The notes: generated by a model from the letters alone, not told the origin. Counted from the first letter of the stretch, positions 23,269 to 34,560 are shown. The stretch is DNA of 64,000 bases from Rhineura floridana (GCF_030035675.1 NC_084482.1:230239943-230303942), one strand, 5' to 3'. Program-made: numbers and translations.

Positions 23269-24840
23269 TTGTCTCTCTGTCTGTCTCTCTGTCTGTCTGT
23301 CGGTGGGTGGGTGGGTGGGTGGGGCTGGACATCCAAATGAGGCTTGCCCAGAAGACTATTCTGATAGTTTGTGCCCTAGATGAATTAGTAAAAGGGGTAT
23401 GTGTCTGGATTGAGCAGGAGTGGTCCCAGTATCAGATCGTGATTTTTAAAAATAAGTTTTTATTAGAAACATAGAAAGGGCACACAAAGAGAGCATAAAA
23501 AATTTGAAATTAGAAACCAGACACCAAAAACTTGCAGGAATATAAGGTCCTGCTTAAAGATACCAGAAACAACGTTCATGAGCAAGAAAGTACATATTAC
23601 ACTAGAAAACTCACCGGAACCTGTTTTAAATGCCCTTGAGACATGGGCAGTAATAGATATTTCCTGAGGATGTGCAGAGTGCATGTCTCACCCTTGCCAT
23701 GACCAGCTCTCCACACATCTAGGTTTGGGGCTGAGGTCTTGGGGGGGCATGAGAGAAGGCATGGACAGGATCCTTGAGGGACCATCTCCAGCCACACAAG
23801 CCACCATCGGGTGCCATCAGGTGCGTGCTTGGCAGTGCCTGAGGCAGAGCCTTCTTCGCTGTGTCTCCCAGACTTTGGGATTCCCTGCCCCAGGAGGTTC
23901 ATCCACCCCTATCCCCGATGGCATTTTGGCACAAGGTAAAACTGACTAACCTCAATGGCTGGTTTTAGTTAATGATTCATTTTTGTCTTGAGATTTTCAT
24001 TCTCTTGGTTTGTAAACCTCTTTAGGTACTGCTCTTTCCAACAGAAAGGTGGCCATAAATATTTTAAACAAATAAATGTTTAAAAAATAAAGAATGAACA
24101 AGGAGTGTTTCCAGTTTCTCCCCTAAATTCTGGCCCCCAGGCTGAGTGCCTCTGAACATGTGCAGAGAGCCATACCCTTGAGTAAAACCAAGCTTTGTTT
24201 TTGTTTTGAAGAAAAGCTCCAAAGGACAAATTGCTTCTGGGCTGTGCAGCAAAGTGCCCTTTCCGTTCAGCTATGAAGCAGCTTTTTAAAAAAACAGTTT
24301 ATGTCTTGAGTACGTCTGAGGATGTGCAGAGTGCTCTCTTCTGAAGGTTATCTCCATTTCTTTTTGCACTGTTAAACACATCTTGAATTACATAGAAAAC
24401 TAATTAAAATACCACCGATTCCCTCCCCACAGCTTGACACAGATCTATCCTGGTAACTAGCCAGAAGGGGGATGGAACACAGGGCCAGTCGGACACCTTC
24501 CGTGCTCATGTGCATGGCCACAACAGCCAGCCAGGGCGGAGGTGCTGGCATCCCCCAAGGCGAGCCGTTAAAAAGGTCCAGCGGGAGAAGGTGTCAAGAG
24601 GGGGAACGGAGAGGAATGGGAAGGAGTCTCAGCAGCCTGGCTGGTGATCATCGCCTGTTCCAGAACGTGGCTTTCTCAGGCCAGGAGTGGGGCCCCCATT
24701 TCGGCCCAAGGCTTTCGAGGGCCACGTACCAGGACTGGACAGGGCCAGAGGCAAAAGTGGGCGGAGCAGTGAATATACATTTTAGCTTTGTGCAACAGGC
24801 TTGTTTCCATGCCCAACTCGCACACACCTCCTCTCTATAT
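23076..24840. other. Non-coding stretch with CT/GTCT/GGGT microsatellite
   Basis: A CT repeat runs at 23231-23262, followed by GTCT-type and GGGT-type repeats to about 23322. The rest holds scattered LINE-tail-like AT-rich pieces (near 23445 and 24040-24090). A GGCCAGAGGCAAAAGTGGGC motif at about 24745 recurs, diverged, at 33850. No gene seen. Confidence 0.4.
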
Positions 24841-25150
24841 TTGCTTATTTTATTTAACAAAATTTGTATACGGCTTGAATGTAAAGACCTCTAAGCAATT
24901 TACAAAAAATAAAAATGATAATGCTAGCACTAACAACTTGAATTGGGCCTGGTCGGTCACTGGCAGCCAGTGCAGCACTTTCAGGACCAGTGACACTTGG
25001 TCCCATCAGGCTGCCACACTTAGCAGCCTAGCAGCCACGTTCTGCACCAGCTGAAGCCACCAGATCATCTTCAAGGGCAGCTGCATATACATGGTCCAGA
25101 TGGGAAGTCACCAGAGCATGGACAACTGTCTGGGTAGCCTCAGCTGGATA
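24841..25150 (-). mobile_element. L2-clade LINE 3' fragment
   Basis: Minus-strand L2 tail and C-terminal block. CAACTTGAATTGGGCCTGGT and CAGCCAGTGCAGCAC match the recurrent region also present at 17560 and 49600. Heavily decayed. Confidence 0.65.
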
Positions 25151-25189
25151 TTAGCACTCCTGGCCATGGTAGGCACTTATGTCTTTCGT

Positions 25190-25355
25190 GACAAATGGAC
25201 TTATTTTATTTTTAGCATGAGTTTTTAAACTGGTTTTTTTAAAGTGTTTTTAAATTTGTATATTTGTTTTTAATGTTTTTAATTGTTGTAAACAAGAGAG
25301 CTTTGGCTATGGGGCGGTATACAAATGTAGTACTAGTAGTAGTAATAATAATAAT
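25190..25355 (+). mobile_element. L2-clade LINE 3' tail
   Basis: T-rich 3' UTR, then GAGCTTTGGCTATGGGGCGG and TATACAAATG, ending in a TAG/TAA trinucleotide run. Same 3'-end shape as 17400-17455. Tail-to-tail with the fragment to its left. Confidence 0.7.
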
Positions 25356-25576
25356 TGTGACGTCCTTCCCTGGTTCTCCCTGTCAGCTTCCCACCCGCTT
25401 GTGGCTACTGCCTTTCATTAGGCACCACCAGCGACACCACCAGTCCGGACCGTCCTTTATATGGTTTCTCACTCCGCTCTAGCACAGATCTCACTAGATC
25501 CCCCTGCTAGGCAGCAGCACCACCAGTCACTTCCTGTAACCGATACTCCCAGAGACTTTGCCTCAGTCTCTCTATA
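25356..25576 (-). repeat. LTR fragment related to Gmr1-like element 2
   Basis: Matches the first ~215 bp (plus-strand order) of the element 2 LTR, starting TGTGACGTCCTTCCCTGG, but with clearly more differences than the two LTRs of element 2 have from each other. An older, partial fossil of the same family that abuts an L2 tail. Confidence 0.75.
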
Positions 25577-25965
25577 GCTGGGAAAAGAGGATGTGGCTGG
25601 GGAGGGCGTAGGCTGAGGAGAGTCCCAAGGGCCAGGCAGAGAGGCCTGGAGGGCCACATTTGGCCTGACCCTGAGCTTCCCCACCTTGCTCTGGCACATG
25701 GCTTCAGCAGGGTAAATGGGGGGGCAGGATGACATCCTTCCTTTCTCAGGCAACCACACCAACTTTGCCAGCTTGATTCACTCTTCTTTGCAGCTGCCCC
25801 TGGGAAGGCAGAGGCCTGGATATACCCTGCAGAGAGAGAAGCTGCTCCCAGCACCACAGGAGCAAGAAACACGCAGGACCATCAGGAAAGACCAAAAGGC
25901 CGGCTCCATGAGCCTCCTCTTCACATATAGTGAAGTCAGACTCAGCAGGCAGCAGCTGTTGTTGT
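25577..25965. other. No feature recognised
   Basis: Moderately GC-rich unique-looking DNA. Frames on both strands lack recognisable domains. Confidence 0.35.
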
Positions 25966-27000
25966 TATTATCGTTACTGCAAATTTATGGACCACTTTGC
26001 AGCCTGAAGCCATCAAAGCGGCGTACGAGAAGATAAAAATGAGGTAAAATACGAGTTCAAAAACTCAATTACAACCATTCCTACAAAGTCTAAACACAAT
26101 AAAACCATCCCTACAGATGCTCAGTTAATGTTCCATGGCTGGCTGGGATACGCTTCCTTAAAGATGTTGCCTTCAGTAAGAACCTAAATATGAGTCTGAG
26201 CACCTGTCTAACTGCAGCTGGTAATTTCGTTTATTTATTATTTGACTTATACCCCTCCTGGCAGGAGTTCAGGGTGGTCACTGACCCCTGAGGACTGGAA
26301 CTGCAACACTAAAAGGCCAGTTTGCAGTACAAACGAAGTGCGCTTCTGGAGCACGCAGCCCGCTCAGCAGGGGCAAAATGGTCCATTAGGTCACCTGCCC
26401 CCATGTTTTTTAGCACTTTGACTCCTAAACCCAAAACTTTAAAGTGGGTTGCACATTGGCAGCTGGTGAGCTCCCTCAGCAGAGGATACTCCAGTCAACA
26501 ACCTAGCTGCAGTCTTCTGCACCAAGGGCAGCTTCCCTGTTAAGCCCAAAGGAAGCCCCACATGGTGTGTGTTGCAGTAATCTAGTCTTGACATTACCAG
26601 TGCTAGCTACACAGTGGCCAAGCTATCTTGGTCCAGGAATGGCCGTAGCGGTCTCACCAACTGGAACTGGTAAAAGGGACTCCCAGCCATGATGGGTCCA
26701 GGGTATGGATCTGTGCTTTCAGAGGGAGTGAAACACAGTCCAGAACAGGTAGCTGAGCGATCTCCCAGACACAGGGACCACTCACTCAGAGGCCTCCTTC
26801 TTGCCAAGGTCTAAAAGTTATTGGCTCTCATCCAGGCACCATTGCACCCAGGCGCTGGTCCAGATGTGCCACAGTCACTTCCAATCCAGATGTAATGGAG
26901 ACATAGAGCTGCATGTCCTCCATAAAGTGATGACATTTTGCTCCAAATCCCTCAATGAAAACTCCCAGTGGCTTCATACAGAAATCACTAATAGGCAAAA
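25966..27000 (-). mobile_element. Decayed L2-clade LINE fragments
   Basis: Two overlapping tails (about 25966-26285) followed by an old RT C-terminal part (about 26290-27000) reading on the minus strand. Echoes of the L2 pattern include CAGCTGGTGAGCTCC, TGTTGCAGTAATCTAGTC, GGTCCAGGAATGGCCG and TCATCCAGGCACCATTGCA. No open frame of useful length remains. Confidence 0.6.
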
Positions 27001-27099
27001 AAAAACTTGCTTTTTAAGAATGTACCTATAGCCCACGCTATTTCTATCAAACTTTAAAAAGCATGGAAATTGGGCAGCTCTAATGAATGTACCAGGGGA

Positions 27100-27648
27100 G
27101 CAGGAGACCTGAACTCCTCTCTGATATATTGGACTGCCCTACAAATTGGTCAAAATGCAAGCACAATTTGGGTTGGTCTTTCACAGTCCAATCCACTTGC
27201 TGTGTAGCTTGGAAGAATTTGGTAACATGTGCCTCAGAGTAGGCAGGGGAGGAGGAAGAGGGGAAGGAGGGAAAAAAGCAGGTCTGATCATTTGCATGTG
27301 TATTGAGTTCAATGGGATTTACTCCTATGCAATCATGGTTAGGATAGAAATAACTGACCATGGGGAAGAGGGGAAGGGGGAAGGGGGAAGGGGGAAGGAC
27401 CGTATTGGAGGTGGCAATGGAAGAGGAAGGCAGGTTTGATCATTTGCATGCTTATAGAGTTCAGTGGTATTTACTTCCATGCAATCATACTAAAGATAGG
27501 TAAAACTGACCATGGGGAGGAGGAAGGGGAGGGGGAGGGAAGGGGCAAGAGGGAGGGGATAGGAAGGAGGAGAAGGGAGGGTGGGTTTGATCATTTGCAT
27601 ACGTTTTGAGTTCAATGGGTTTAATTTCTGTGCAATCATGTTTGAAAA
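27100..27648. repeat. Octamer-bearing minisatellite in an unclassified repeat
   Basis: Two full units of 152 and 151 bp plus a partial third start at 27281, 27433 and 27584. Each has a ~90-bp block beginning GGTTTGATCATTTGCATG and ending CTGACCATGGGG, then a GA-rich tract. Each carries a perfect ATTTGCAT octamer (27290, 27442, 27593). The flank 27118-27240 is found in inverted form at 52640-52860, and a single related unit lies at 52899. Confidence 0.75.
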
Positions 27649-27850
27649 TGGAAATGGACTGCCTTCAAGTCAATCCTGACTTATGTTGACCCTATGAATA
27701 GGGTTTTCATGGTAAGCAGTATTCAGAGGGGGTTTCACCATTGCCATCCTCTGAGGCTGAGAGGCTGTGACTGGCCCAAGGTCGCCCAGTGAGCTTCATG
27801 GCTGTGTGGGGATTCGAACCCTGATCTCCCAGGTCGTAGTCCAACACTGA
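27649..27850 (-). mobile_element. Sauria-type SINE with BovB-like tail
   Basis: Minus strand. The tRNA-like head has a B-box (GGGTTCGAATCCCC) and a CTACGACCTGGGAGATCAGG lead. The 3' part (CCCTATTCATAGGG-like, then a tail similar to BovB's GTCGCCAAAAGTCG end) closes near 27650. Head plus BovB tail is the Sauria SINE design. It is inserted in the repeat family described next. Confidence 0.75.
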
Positions 27851-27879
27851 CTGGGAGAGGGGCAGGGAGGAGAGGGGAA

Positions 27880-28857
27880 GGAGATTGGATGGGTGGGCAC
27901 TGGGTAGAGGGGAAGCCCCTTTCCTTTCCAAAAGGAAAACATTATGAACAGTATCATTGCTTTTCAGCGTTTCCCCACCTTTTTATTCTACAGCAGGCAC
28001 ATGTAGCCTCCCACCCAAATTTAAAGCAAAGCTGTCCCTGGCCACATCCACACCAGGCCTTTATTCCACTTTGGACAGTCATGGCTGCTCTCAAAGAATC
28101 CTGGGAAGTGTAGTTAGTGAAGGGTGCTGAGAGCTGAAAGGAGACGCCCTGATCCCCTCACAGACCTTCAATCAGAGCGGCTGACTGTTAAACCTCTCTG
28201 GCCACTGGAGCTCTGTCAGTGCAACAGGAGTCTCCTCTCAGCACCCTTCACAAACTACACTTCCCAGGATTCTCTGAGGGAAGCCAGGACTGTCTCCTGA
28301 AATCAAGTCTGGTGTGGGTGGGGCCCCCTGATTAGCCAGGCCCAGCAGCTGTGAGGTTTTTAGAACACTACAGTTGGTTCTTACTGAGCATGCCCAACGC
28401 TTTCATTGGCTTCCAGCCAAAATTTATTAAATTAATTAAAAATCAGCCAGGGATTTTTTCAACTTTTAAACTGCAGCAGATGAAGGTCAGGGTATGGGGC
28501 AAGGTCAGTATTAGGATTACAGGTACTCTGTGAACATGGCTGAGTTTTAATGAATTTCAACAGATTATGAGAACTCTGGCAGAAAAAAGTCCAAAAGGGC
28601 TCTGGGTTTTATTCCTCTCTTTTTAGACTTTGAACTCTCGATTCTCTCTGACTGTTTTGTGTATCGCCCTGAAAATTGACAGGGTTGTTAAGCAAGCCTC
28701 TCTGAGTTCAGGACTATAAGTCTTGTAAGGTTTTGTTTTGAAATGAGCTTATGGGAAGCATCAGAATGGCATGGGGAGCTATTTTCCATTTAACATTGCG
28801 GAATGTGAAAAATCCCCACTGGCTATAGTATACAGCCACTCTTGTGGCTGTATAAGA
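27880..28857 (+). repeat. Unclassified palindromic repeat family, copy 1
   Basis: 28040-28325 is a large imperfect hairpin: GGCCACATCCACACCAGG on the left faces its inverted form on the right, and inner arms 28095-28134 and 28235-28273 (AGAATCCTGGGAAGTGTAGT against ACTACACTTCCCAGGATTCT) pair almost perfectly. A ~530-bp single-copy part follows, to TGTGGCTGTATA at 28857. An inverted second copy lies at 46533-47228 and a partial third at 53010-53290, so it is a true dispersed family. No coding content. Confidence 0.75.
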
Positions 28858-30050
28858 AGTCCCAGAACTCTTGGGAGGAAGCCACATACTTGCCATGTAC
28901 ACAGTGGATGTGCCACAAAGGTGTGTGGTGTGGAGAAGCTGGAGAACGCCCTCTGATTTAGTAGGGAACTTTCACCTGGTGTGGGAAGAGGGAGGGAAGT
29001 CGCTCCCAATTTGCACCAGTTTCAGGAAAAACGTCACTCGCCAAACAGTTTGTCTGCCGGGCTACCCTAAAACAAGGAGGGCACGGCCACGTTTCGGCTT
29101 TCCGGAATTAAACGGCGACTTTAATGCTAACAGTATAGGAAACTGGGGAGGGCTGGCAGAAGGGCAGTATTGGAAGAAGAGCCTCACTATTCAACTATCG
29201 CAGCTGAACCAAAGAGGCGCCTCCATCTCCAAGCTGAAGGCCACAAATTTCATCACCGGAACCACAGCGGGATGCTCCGATCCGGCCCCACACAGCCAGC
29301 CCAGCTCAGGGGGCAGCAGACGGGATGGGGCAGAGCTGCGGGCTCCGATCTGGAGGGTCTGCGGGGAGGGGGGCTTCAGGGGGTCCTCACCCTCTCCCAC
29401 CCTCCCACCCTCCCACCCTCCCCTCCTCCCCCTCTCCCCTCCTCCCCTCCTCCCCCTCCTCCCCTCCTCCCCCTCTCCCCTCCTCCCCCTCTCCCCTCCT
29501 CCCCCTCCTCCCCTCCTCCCCCTCCCCTCTCCCCTCTCCCCTCCTCCCCCTCTCCCCCTCTCCCCTCCTCCCCCTCTCCCCCTCCTCCCCCTCTCCCCTC
29601 CTCCCCTCCTCCCCCTCTCCCCTCCTCCCCCTCTCCCCTCCTCCCCCTCTCCCCTCCTCTCCTCCCCGCCCCCATTGCCTACCTTTCTTGGGAGGCGCCC
29701 CCCACGCAACCCTGCCAGCCAACATCGCACAAAGAGGGGCTCCTCCAGCGCTCCCAGCCTGCATTGCTGGCAGGGAGGCGGGGCAGGAAAGGGATGTCCC
29801 TCCTTTATGCTCTTTCCTTCCACTCCGTGGTCCTTTCTTGACCCTTAAAGTGGCTGGAGCTGCTCGGCTGCTTCACATGGAGAGGGAGGGGAGGCGGGAA
29901 GCCCCTTTCTGGCCTGTGGCCCTTCCCCATATTAAAAATAAGAATGCCATGCACATTTTAAAAAAAGCCTTCGAAGGAACACCTTAATTAGCCTAAACCC
30001 TGTTTCCTTTACCTGTTGGATTTCTCTGTGCAGGCAGGGACTTTTCTGCT
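28858..30050 (+). repeat. CpG-rich dispersed repeat, copy 1, with pyrimidine tract
   Basis: From about 29200 to 30040 this matches the inverse of 63480-64000: shared AAGCTGAAGGCC, TCCGATCTGGAGGGTCTGC, CTGCTTCACATGGAGAGG and ATTAAAAATAAGAATGCC-like blocks. The two copies differ chiefly in the pyrimidine run, which is about 25 nt in one and over 250 nt here. Long Pro/Ser and Gly/Glu/Arg frames are low-complexity artefacts. 28858-29200 is not clearly in the family. Confidence 0.65.
29416..29667. repeat. 252-nt pure pyrimidine (C/T) tract
   Basis: No purine on the plus strand across 252 consecutive bases. It is built of CCCCTCTCCCCTCCTCC-like units. The minus strand is G-rich with many GGGG runs, so triplex or G-quadruplex structures are possible. 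Confidence 0.92.
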
Positions 30051-31182
30051 GACTTGTATTGGCGCTCATATTTGATATTGTATTTGTCAGGCATCTTGTT
30101 ACTTGTGTGTGACCCCCAATTTATCTTTGGACACTCCCCCCCTCCATCTGCAAAAGAGGGTGCACCTTTGCTCATGAAGGGGATGGATATTTGTGTCATT
30201 GTCTGTGAGTGCAGCAGAGGGTGTGACCCACATACAGTGGACTGGGCCCAGGAAATCCTCTTGGCACTTTGGCACTCTTGGTTACCCCAGGGAAAGGAGG
30301 AATCCTGAGCGAGTGAGGATTGGAGGAGGCCAGCAGCAGGCAGAACGAGAAGACCTGTGAGGCTGAATCCCAGAACTTGTCTACTTAGCTACTTAGCTGA
30401 ATCCCAGAAGCAGAACCTGATCCGGGCTCCCTCATCCCCAAAGTAAGGAAGAAAATGAAGCACAGCTCTCATTCTGCCTGATCCCAGGGCAAGGTGGAGC
30501 TGCGGGTGAGAATTCTCACGTGTAGCCTGTGAATGCAAGAATTCACACATGGGGCCCCCAACTTTGTCCACATGTGCATAAGTCCTTGGGGGTACAGCAC
30601 CAGAGTCCTCAACATCATGCGTGCTCTGGGCCCCATAAACCCTCTGTGTGGTGCTGCAAACCTGACCACGGGGGTTGTGGCACCGAAAGCATTCCTCGGT
30701 CAGGGTGTTGTTTTTTCTAGGGCTCCCCTTGCATACTTTATAATCGATAGCACACATCCCATTTAGGTTTTTTGAACAGTTTCTGTATTTTTTTCATTTA
30801 AATGCATATTTCTGGTTTAATAATGTTAACGTCCGTTTAGATTTTACACATGGGCAGTTTGATTTCCTGTTTATTTTACTATGTTTGTTTCCAGTTTAAT
30901 AACTGACATAATTAGTTATTTCGGTTTATTTAAAAAAAGACCCAGCGTTGAGGTTTTTACCTGGATTAGACAGACCTGCTACCCGGCGCCTGCTTGGTTC
31001 ATTAGGTGGCAATCTGGGCAGGCGCCGAGCTGCAGAAGGAATTTCTTTCCCCCTGCCCCTTTTATCTGGCAGCTGATTTAATTTAAAAGCATGTGGGTGG
31101 GATGGAGAACCATAAAAGCAAACACCAGCCCCTCAGCAAGGTAAATTCATTTGCGCCCATCCCCGCTCTGAAAACCTGCGTA
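30051..31182. other. No gene recognised
   Basis: Includes an AT-rich stretch (30770-30950) and a mixed-composition part. Short frames have no recognisable domain. Confidence 0.35.
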
Positions 31183-32178
31183 CAGCAGGGCCCCACTCAT
31201 ATGGCAGGTTAGGTTCCAGAGCCCCGCCACAAAATGAATACTGCCAAAAAGCAGATCAGGTGTAGCGCGGGGGTCTGGATCCTAACCCGCTGATCACTCC
31301 AGAGGAGGAGAAGATCAGATTTTTCCCCTCCTCGGGCGTTAGCGGCTCCAGTGGGACTGATCCCACCAGAAGAGGAGAAGATCCGCTGTAGCGTGCTAGA
31401 GCGGATCTTCCCCTCCTCCGGAGCGACCAGCTGGAGTGTGCAAGGGTCCGGAGGAGGGGAAGATCGGCTGTAGCAAGCTGTAGCCGACTTCTCCTCTTCT
31501 GGCACGATCAGACTCCCCGCTTGAGCTGATCGCATTGGAGAAGGGGAAGATTGTTGGAATAGGCAAATGTTGCATGTTCCCTTGAAGGGATATTTTGGGA
31601 ACATCCCATGTACCTGTTTCACCATGATGTAACTTCCTAATGGGTGGGGTTACTTACCTGACTTCCTCCTCCTTTGTCCTGGGGGATTTCTTGCATATTC
31701 TCTATTGCTGACCTTCCTACCATTGAGAGAGGCCGTAGGGCAAGATGCTCCCAGCTGAGTGCATCAATACTAAAGACTAAGATGGACTGAGACTATTTCT
31801 CTTTCTTCGAAGCTAGAGCCTATCTTCTTCTGAACATGTGAAGAGGTTGTGAGTAAACATTCTTTTCTTTTACCTAAAGGATTGTGCCTGTTGTTATTTA
31901 AACCCAGGGAAGGTGGGCTGGTTGACATTCTCATTCTGCTGCTTGTATTTTTACAACTCTGCTAAGAAATAGGACCAACCAAATTAGTTCCTATTTCTAT
32001 GTGTATTTTTATAATATCAAACAAAGATCACTTGTAGCACGCTACAGCGGATCTTCCCCTCCTCCGGCGAGATCAGCTGGAGTGCGGGGAGTTCCAGCCC
32101 CCCTCCAGCTAATCGCCCCACCAGCGCAGTATTAACAGAACACCGGAAAGTGGGGCGCTGAGAAGCTGGGCCCTACTC
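31183..32178. mobile_element. pogo/Tigger-like DNA transposon remnant (MITE)
   Basis: Starts CAGCAGGGCCCCACTC after a TA (31181-31182) and ends GGGCCCTACTC before a TA (32179-32180). TA target duplication with CAG-initiated inverted ends fits pogo/Tigger-type Tc1/mariner elements. It is interrupted by a solo LTR, and without that insert it would be about 519 bp. A shorter relative lies at 62912-63176. Internal palindromic GAAGATC / GATCTTC repeats are conspicuous. No transposase. Confidence 0.65.
31552..32023. repeat. Solo LTR (472 bp)
   Basis: Begins TGTTGGAATAGG and ends ATATCAAACA, flanked by the exact 5-bp duplication AAGAT (31547-31551 and 32024-32028), inside the pogo-like element. TG...CA ends plus a target duplication and no internal region indicate a solo LTR, probably of an endogenous retrovirus or gypsy kin. 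The family was not identified and its orientation is not settled. Confidence 0.78.
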
Positions 32179-32930
32179 TAGTGAGTTTAGCCTTCGATGG
32201 GAGTTTCCCCCCCCATTTTGTAAGAAACCCAACCACCACCAGCAGCAGCAGCCTCCTTCCCCCCCCTCCCACCTCTTCCCCACTCACTTGGCAGCCTCCC
32301 TTCCCCCCGCCTTCATCTGGATGGTAATTCACTACTTTTTTGCATAATGAGTAAGTAACTTCATTACATTTTGCTTGTAACAGAATGAGTGGTAATTTCA
32401 TTACTTTTCAGCTGTAACTGTAATGTTTCCAACATTACCTTTGGATGTTACTTGAGGGGGGGGAAGGGAAGTCTGCTCCTGTGATTGGTGGACAAAAGAC
32501 GTGTGTCTCACACTGGGCTTCTGCACAGTGTTGCTCTTCCCTTGTGCTCTGTGTTCGGAGGCATGAGGGAGGAAGTGGAGAGCCAGGCCACGGAAGCAGA
32601 ATGGAGGTGAAGAGCTGATGTGAGTGATGATGATGTGTGTGCATGCCACCACTGCCTGTCCTGCCACCCCCTTCCCACCTGCCACCTCCTCTCCCCTCGT
32701 GCCAGAGATTTGATCTTCCATTATCTGTTTTTGAAGAAAAGATACAATGGACAGAACAACAGATGTATTTAGAAAAACATTTACTTAGAAATCAAAGCTC
32801 GCTTCTTTAAACAGTCCTCTTCATTGATTTCATGGGTGGTCTCTCCAAACCTCACCAGCTTCAGAGACATCCCTGGAAGGAAAAAACACACAGAGATAAT
32901 GAGGGGGATGGCCATTATCAACAGAGAATT
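32179..32930. other. Non-coding; fragment of possible hAT-like element
   Basis: 32330-32450 (GGTAATTCACTACTTTTTTG, then TGAGTAAGTAACTTCATTAC) resembles the AT-alternating ends of non-autonomous hAT elements. The rest is unrecognised. Confidence 0.35.
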
Positions 32931-33345
32931 TTATTTATTTATTTTAATTTATATACCGCCCTAAGCCCAAGGGCTGTCTGGGCGGTGTACATAAAATAAA
33001 GCAATCAGGAATATATAAATACAATAATACAATAGAATCAAACCACCCAGAGAGCTTCGGCTATGGGGCGGTATTTAAATAAATAAATAAATAAATAATA
33101 TCCAACAGCCTCACCCAGGCACCGGTTTCATCTATTCAAGACTATCCACCGGCTTCTGCGACTGGCTTCTGAAGGTGAATTTCAGCCAGCTTCCTCCGCA
33201 AACATCAGCCAGTCTCAGCCTTGCAGCATCCGCCAGCTTCCAAATGCGAAATCTACCGGCTTTTTAATGTTTTTAGTTGTAAACCGCTCAGAAAGCTTCG
33301 GCTATGGGGCGGTATACAAGTATAATAAATAAATAAATTCCACCC
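32931..33345. mobile_element. Cluster of three L2-clade 3' tails
   Basis: One minus-strand tail (about 32931-33010, TTTATATACCGCCCTAAGCC) and two plus-strand tails (about 33045-33103 and 33265-33340, both with CTTCGGCTATGGGGCGGTAT then AAATAAATAAAT). All are end stumps without coding parts. Confidence 0.7.
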
Positions 33346-34239
33346 ACCATCTGCCAGCTTCTGCTAGGTCCATCGCTAGACATCAGCCAGCTTCAGATTG
33401 TGCATATCAGCCACCTCCAAGCCGTGATCCCGCTCAGCAAGTAAACTTGCCTCATTATCAATCCATGATGGCATCTGGCAGCCATCCATTTGCCAGCTTG
33501 CCTCCTGCAAGTGAAAGAAGACCAGGCAAGGCTTTTCCCTCAGTCCACTGGCTTTCCACTTGGTCCACCCTTATATCCACTCAGCAGCCATGTGCTTTTG
33601 TGGCATCACAGGCAGTCCACAGCTCATGGCAACAGCTGAGGAGGCCTCATCATCATCATCTCTTCACATACCTCACAACTGTGGGTGTAACTCAGCTGTG
33701 GTTTATTTCATTGCCCTTTTAATATTAAAATGTTTTATAGCCCATCCTTCATCTGTGCTGATACTGGCCTGGGGAAGATTGTTCAGCCCAAGGATGACAT
33801 TCCCTTGTGGGCAAATGTTCCAGGGACTACATGCCAGATGTGGGCAGGGCCAGAGGCAAAATTGGGCATGGCCAGATGCATACTCGGGTGGAGCAATGGC
33901 CGTGACTTCTCTTTGTACCTTCGGCTCCATTCCAGCTATGCAAAAATCAAGAGTTTCTGTACTTTCCAGTCAAGTTAAGTAATAGCTGTCATCATAGTTC
34001 AAGGACACGAAAACACTCGAGGAGGGTTTAGAGCTGGTCCTGTGAGGGGCATGGCCTGCAAAGATTCCTGAGGGCCAGGCAGAATGTGTTGGATGGCTGC
34101 TGAGATTCCCCTCACCTGCTGTAAAATAGTTTTTATATAAAATAAAACCATGAAAACAGTCTTCGTGGTGCCAGCAAACTTATATTCTTCTAAGGAACTA
34201 AGCATTGCTGAAAAGGACTAAGGAAATCTGTACTTTGAT
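33346..34239. other. No gene recognised
   Basis: Contains a short CATCAT run (33650-33660) and a diverged GGGCCAGAGGCAAAATTGGG piece (33850) shared with 24745. Nothing else identified. Confidence 0.35.
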
Positions 34240-34560
34240 TTCACTGGACCAGGTTCAAGGTTCCTCTGTTGATATACAAAGCCCTGAACAGCTTGGATCC
34301 AGCATAATGTATGGACTGCCTGAGCCCTTCATTCCCAGCTTCATCGCTGAGATCCTCCGGAGGAGCACTGTTAGTTGTCCTCCATGTTAGAGGCCCAACT
34401 GGCCTCCTTTAGAAGTTGGGCATTTAGTGGTGCCAGTCTCATTCTGTAGGCCCAGGGGGCCTTCAACTCCCCAGGATTCAGCTTATTAGCCCTCACGCAG
34501 CCAACTACTCAAAGCAGGGGTACATCTTTCTTTGTGGTGAAGGCAATCTCCCTAGAGAGT
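34240..34560 (+). mobile_element. Old LINE (L2/CR1-like) 3' coding remnant
   Basis: TTGATATACAAAGCCCTGAA and nearby short frames echo the L2 C-terminal region (YKALNS and following). Heavily decayed. Confidence 0.45.

Noticed and set aside
29170-29987. Long Pro/Ser-rich and Gly/Glu/Arg-rich open frames, up to 325 codons
   Set aside because: They are forced open by the pyrimidine tract in all frames, have no recognisable domain, and the flanks belong to a dispersed repeat.
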